A stretch of DNA of 64,000 nt from assembly GCF_014770435.1 (NCBI RefSeq), contig NZ_CP061739.1, positions 992,001 to 1,056,000 on the forward strand. The letters run 5' to 3'. Positions 60,888 to 64,000 of this stretch are shown here, one piece after another (within the stretch, counting starts at the first letter, position 1; each line of letters begins with the position of its first letter). The notes beneath the pieces were generated by a model that had not been told where the DNA came from, did no database searches, and worked only from the letters and a program-made list of their open reading frames with translations. Made by a program: the position numbers and the translations under genes. The stretch comes from Psychrobacter sp. 28M-43. Lineage in GTDB: Bacteria; Pseudomonadota; Gammaproteobacteria; Pseudomonadales; Moraxellaceae.

Positions 60888-63209
60888 TTACGCAGGCGTA
60901 GCGATCGATGTATTTGCCTCTACGCGCTCTAAAATGATAGTGGTCGATTTGTACGCTGGGATATGAGAGTCTGGCGCATGTGTCTCTAAATCAAAGAGGT
61001 CATTGCATTCAGGATAGTAAGCGGCAACAGCGTTAGAGGCAATATCCATCTCACTTAATACCAATGGGCCTAAGACGCGTGGTTGCTCTAGGCTATCTTT
61101 AGCACGCTGGCGAGTGACCATAACACGGTCACCTTTTTGCCAACCTAAACGACTTATTTCATCAGGGTGCATGAATAGCACATCACGGCGATCCGTCTGA
61201 CGATAGCGGTCTTTAAACCCAAAAATCATAGTGTTGAATTGGTCATGGCTACGGACACTGGTCAATTGCCAAACCTTTTGTGCTGTATCTGCATAGTCAT
61301 CGATATCATTTGCAGCTGCCATTTGTGCAGCGACAAAAGTAATCGGATATTGTGGTACTTCAAACTGAGCTTTGCCGCTCTCGGTATTCCATACACGATG
61401 ACGCGCCGCATGATACAAATGAAAGCCACGCTCAGAGGTGCGAATACGCTGATTAAATTCTTCAAATCCATTAATCGCTTGAGCGATATAGTCTCGAATA
61501 ACATCGAAATCCTCACTCATTGCCAACCAAGGAATAGACGAGTCGGCGCCGAGTACATGCGTCGCGATATCCGCTACGATTTGCGCTTCAGATTTCAAAG
61601 TATCACTAACAGGTTTGAGCTTGCCCTGAGTGGGTACGATCTGACACATAGAGTCTTCGATAGTGGCAAATTGCTCACCCTTTGTGGTGACAATACGTTC
61701 GGTACGGCCTAAGCAAGGTAGGATCAAATTATTAGCACCTGGGTATAGCATAGTTTCGTTGAGCTTAGTACCGACAAATATATTAAGCTGAGTAGTGGTT
61801 AAGGCCTGCTCAATCGCGCTGGTATCAGGGGCAGCTACGGCGTAGTTACCACCCATGCCCATAAAGACTTTCAGTTTACCTGCGATAAGAGCCTTGGCAC
61901 CTGTGACGACATCGTAGCCATGCTCTTGCGGCATAGGGTGCTCAAATACATGCTCTAAACTGTCTAGTAAGCTTTTGCTAGGGCGTTCATGGATACCCAT
62001 AGTGCGATCGCCCTGTACGTTGGAGTGCCCACGCACTGGAGAGGCACCGGCGCCATCGATACCAATCATACCCATCAACAGGAGCAAGTTGGTAATCATC
62101 GCGACGTTGTCATCGCCTTGCACGTGCTGAGTAATGCCCATGCCCCAAGTGCAAATCGTTGCTGGGCTATCAGATACCAGCTCAGCGAGATTGATAATCT
62201 CCGCTTGAGATATACCGCATCCAAGCGTGATATCTGTCCAATTTTGCGCTGTTAACCACTGTTTTAAAGGCTCAAAACCTGACGTGTGAGTGGTAATAAA
62301 GTCATGATTGATTTTATCGTTTTCGATCAGCCATTTGGCAATACCTGTCAATAATGCAGCATCGCCACCGATTTGAATCTGAATGACCTCATCGACCATG
62401 TCATCACTTTGACCGGCTGCCATGTGAGTTGGTTTTTGTGGATTTCTGAACTTGCTTAAACCTTGTTCACGCATGGGGTTGATTGAGATGATTCGACAGC
62501 CTTGCTCATGCGCATGAGCGAGCATCTCTAGCATACGTGGATGGTTAGTCGCTGGGTTTTGCCCAAACATCAATATCAGCTTGGCCTGCTCAAAATCTTC
62601 TAGCATCACGGTCGCTTTACCAATACCTAGCTGTCTGCTTAGCATTACTGAGGTTGGCTCGTGACACATATTTGAGCAATCAGGCAGATTATTGGTCCCA
62701 AAGCAGCGAACAAACAGCTGAAATAAAAACGCTGGCTCATTGGTGACACGGCCTGAGGTGTAAAATAATGCTTCATGGGGTGAATCAAGCTGCCCCAATT
62801 GTTCAGCGATGATGCGATAAGCATTTTCCCAAGGGATAGGGACGTAGCGATCTTGCGCGGCATCATAATACATCGGCTCTGATAAGCGGCCGCTATGCTC
62901 AAGCTCGTAACCAGACCATCCTTGTAGCTCGGTGACGGTATGTCTTGCAAAAAAATCGGCATCTGCTTTATGGGTCATGGTCTCGCCGGCAATGACTTTA
63001 ATACCGTTCTCACAAACATCGATGGCTTTGTGTGACTTATGGTCAGGCCAAGCACAGCCTGGGCAGTCAAATCCGCCTTGCGGCTGATTGCTTTTGAATA
63101 CGCTTATACCACCGCGCAAAAATGTCTTATAGTCCATTAGCTTTTGGGTAGAGGAGATCAGCGCAGGCCAACCAGCAGCAGGGTGGGAATAAATAGGGAT
63201 TTTGCGCAT
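60888..63209 (-). CDS. FdhF/YdeP-type molybdopterin oxidoreductase
   Basis: 773 aa from ATG 63209 (GAGG upstream). FDCPGCAWPDH at the start, TSGRVTNEPAFLFQLFVRCFGTNNLPDCSNMCHEPTS, ILMFGQNPATNHPRML, VQGDRTMGIHERP and a C-terminal MHPDEISRLGWQKGDRVMVT are typical of the YdeP branch of bis-MGD enzymes. A formate dehydrogenase-like role is supported by fdhD next door. Confidence 0.88.
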   Translation of the reverse strand: MRKIPIYSHPAAGWPALISSTQKLMDYKTFLRGGISVFKSNQPQGGFDCPGCAWPDHKSHKAIDVCENGIKVIAGETMTHKADADFFARHTVTELQGWSGYELEHSGRLSEPMYYDAAQDRYVPIPWENAYRIIAEQLGQLDSPHEALFYTSGRVTNEPAFLFQLFVRCFGTNNLPDCSNMCHEPTSVMLSRQLGIGKATVMLEDFEQAKLILMFGQNPATNHPRMLEMLAHAHEQGCRIISINPMREQGLSKFRNPQKPTHMAAGQSDDMVDEVIQIQIGGDAALLTGIAKWLIENDKINHDFITTHTSGFEPLKQWLTAQNWTDITLGCGISQAEIINLAELVSDSPATICTWGMGITQHVQGDDNVAMITNLLLLMGMIGIDGAGASPVRGHSNVQGDRTMGIHERPSKSLLDSLEHVFEHPMPQEHGYDVVTGAKALIAGKLKVFMGMGGNYAVAAPDTSAIEQALTTTQLNIFVGTKLNETMLYPGANNLILPCLGRTERIVTTKGEQFATIEDSMCQIVPTQGKLKPVSDTLKSEAQIVADIATHVLGADSSIPWLAMSEDFDVIRDYIAQAINGFEEFNQRIRTSERGFHLYHAARHRVWNTESGKAQFEVPQYPITFVAAQMAAANDIDDYADTAQKVWQLTSVRSHDQFNTMIFGFKDRYRQTDRRDVLFMHPDEISRLGWQKGDRVMVTRQRAKDSLEQPRVLGPLVLSEMDIASNAVAAYYPECNDLFDLETHAPDSHIPAYKSTTIILERVEANTSIATPA

Positions 63210-63307
63210 GACAGACCTCATAGATAGATGACAATAGCGAAGATTTGATAGACGACAACTATATAATGGACAGTGAAAAGTTCATATGATCATTAACTAT
63301 AGATAAC

Positions 63308-63343
63308 AAAAAACCTCCAAGAAAAATCAATTCTCTTGAAGGT
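63308..63343 (-). terminator. Terminator after the ABC ATPase gene
   Basis: ACCTTCAAGAGAA / TTTTCTTGGAGGT stem (leftward, with G-U pairs) followed by TTTTTTG. Confidence 0.75.
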
Positions 63344-63423
63344 CTTTGAAGTTGTCGAAAATGGTTATATCCGACAGGTACGAATTTATAAGTCGTAAGT
63401 TATTGGCAGTATTAGCTCAAAAC

Positions 63424-64000
63424 TTAGCTTAAAATCAGGCTATCGTCTTCAACTTTTTCGCCACGTGTTTGCTCAAACATATCGAGTAGATCATGTACAG
63501 TCATGCCTTTGCGAATGTCACCAGCCACATCTAGCACTACTTGACCTTGGTGCAGCATAACGGTGCGTGTACCATGTGCCAATGCTTGTTGCATAGAGTG
63601 GGTAACCATCATCGTAGTCAGCTTATTGTCCGTGACAATCTTATCAGTCAATTCTAAGACAAACGCCGCAGTCTTAGGATCGAGAGCTGCAGTATGCTCA
63701 TCAAGTAGCAAAATCTTAGAAGGCTGCAATGATGCCATTAGAAGACTTACTGCCTGACGTTGACCACCAGAGAGTAGACCCATACGATCGGTTAGACGAT
63801 TTTCTAGACCTAATTTTAAAACGGATAGTTTTTCTCGAAACAAATCACGGTTGTTCTGGTTCAATGCAAATTTCAGACCGCGATTACCGCCGCGTTTGTA
63901 GGCCAAAGCCATATTTTCTTCAATCGTTAGCGCTTCACAAGTACCGGCCATCGGATCCTGAAAGACGCGAGCAACCCAATGCGCACGTTGATGAGCAGAC
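63424..64000 (-). CDS. ABC transporter ATPase, N-terminal part outside the window
   Basis: Partial; the frame stays open to base 64000 (WVARVFQDPMAGTCEALTIEENMALA), so a start at 63951 is internal. Signature LLSGGQRQAVSLLMA, Walker B KILLLDEHTAALD and H loop MVTHSM are present; Walker A lies beyond the edge. The FQDPMAGTCEALTIEENMALA stretch is typical of the ATPases paired with TrpX-like binding proteins, importers of amino-acid-like solutes. Confidence 0.85.
   Translation of the reverse strand, partial: SAHQRAHWVARVFQDPMAGTCEALTIEENMALAYKRGGNRGLKFALNQNNRDLFREKLSVLKLGLENRLTDRMGLLSGGQRQAVSLLMASLQPSKILLLDEHTAALDPKTAAFVLELTDKIVTDNKLTTMMVTHSMQQALAHGTRTVMLHQGQVVLDVAGDIRKGMTVHDLLDMFEQTRGEKVEDDSLILS

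Noticed and set aside
61239..61712. 157-codon rightward frame
   Set aside because: Antisense to the molybdoenzyme C-terminal domain; no SD or motif.

Overview
The window looks like a chromosome segment of a Psychrobacter-like member of the Moraxellaceae. The basis is the proteobacterial gene set (creBC, tmRNA with tag ANDETYALAA, an AlkK-type acyl-CoA ligase, a Csu-type pilus, a YdeP-type formate dehydrogenase), the moderate AT content and the protein style. The genus is an inference; no database search was possible.

Layout. 1-5.1 kb is host chromosome: the creC 5' part and creB, a lipoprotein glycerophosphodiester phosphodiesterase and a carboxylesterase. 5179-5537 is ssrA (tmRNA). A complete siphovirus-type prophage of about 35.5 kb (5511-41003) has inserted into the ssrA 3' end, leaving a 32-bp direct repeat at both ends. 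Host sequence resumes at 41004 with the displaced original ssrA terminator, a decayed P4-type integrase relic and a BLUF photoreceptor. Then come an acyl-CoA ligase, a decayed mgtC, a six-gene leftward operon (otsB-otsA-acyl-CoA dehydrogenase-PIG-L-NodS-like methyltransferase-GT2), a four-gene Csu-type chaperone-usher operon, tRNA-Leu and tRNA-Cys, a sodium:solute symporter with a 44-aa partner peptide, fdhD, a YdeP-type molybdoenzyme and a partial ABC ATPase.

Prophage logic. int, xis and six small genes are read leftward from a PL-like promoter (about 8.85 kb). The repressor (HTH plus S24 peptidase) is read leftward together with a HIRAN-domain membrane protein and a SinR/Cas2-like protein. 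Cro, CII, a small gene, a Rha/KilAC antirepressor and a DUF1376 replication protein are read rightward. All three promoters share one build: a 17-bp spacer holding a 14-bp ATAAC-N4-GTTAT-type operator. The DUF1376 gene carries two clusters of GTAACG repeats, a good candidate replication origin. Next come a RuvC-like nuclease, a dNMP kinase, a tRNA-Val(GAC), two HNH genes, an HK97-type head module (P27 TerS, TerL, portal, protease, capsid, connectors), a lambda-like tail module with a canonical A AAA AAG frameshift site in the tail chaperone, a tail spike with a SASA-type acetylesterase, holin-like genes and a GH108 muramidase.

Two likely lysogenic-conversion genes interrupt the late region. 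One is a lipoprotein with its own promoter, set between the tail chaperone and the tape measure. The other is an SGNH hydrolase flanked by a 31-bp duplication of the muramidase 3' end.

Most notable: the HIRAN/SinR pair in the lysogenic transcript, the iteron array, the operator network, the repeat-flanked SGNH cargo, and the trehalose/deacetylase/N-methyltransferase/glycosyltransferase operon, whose product is unknown.
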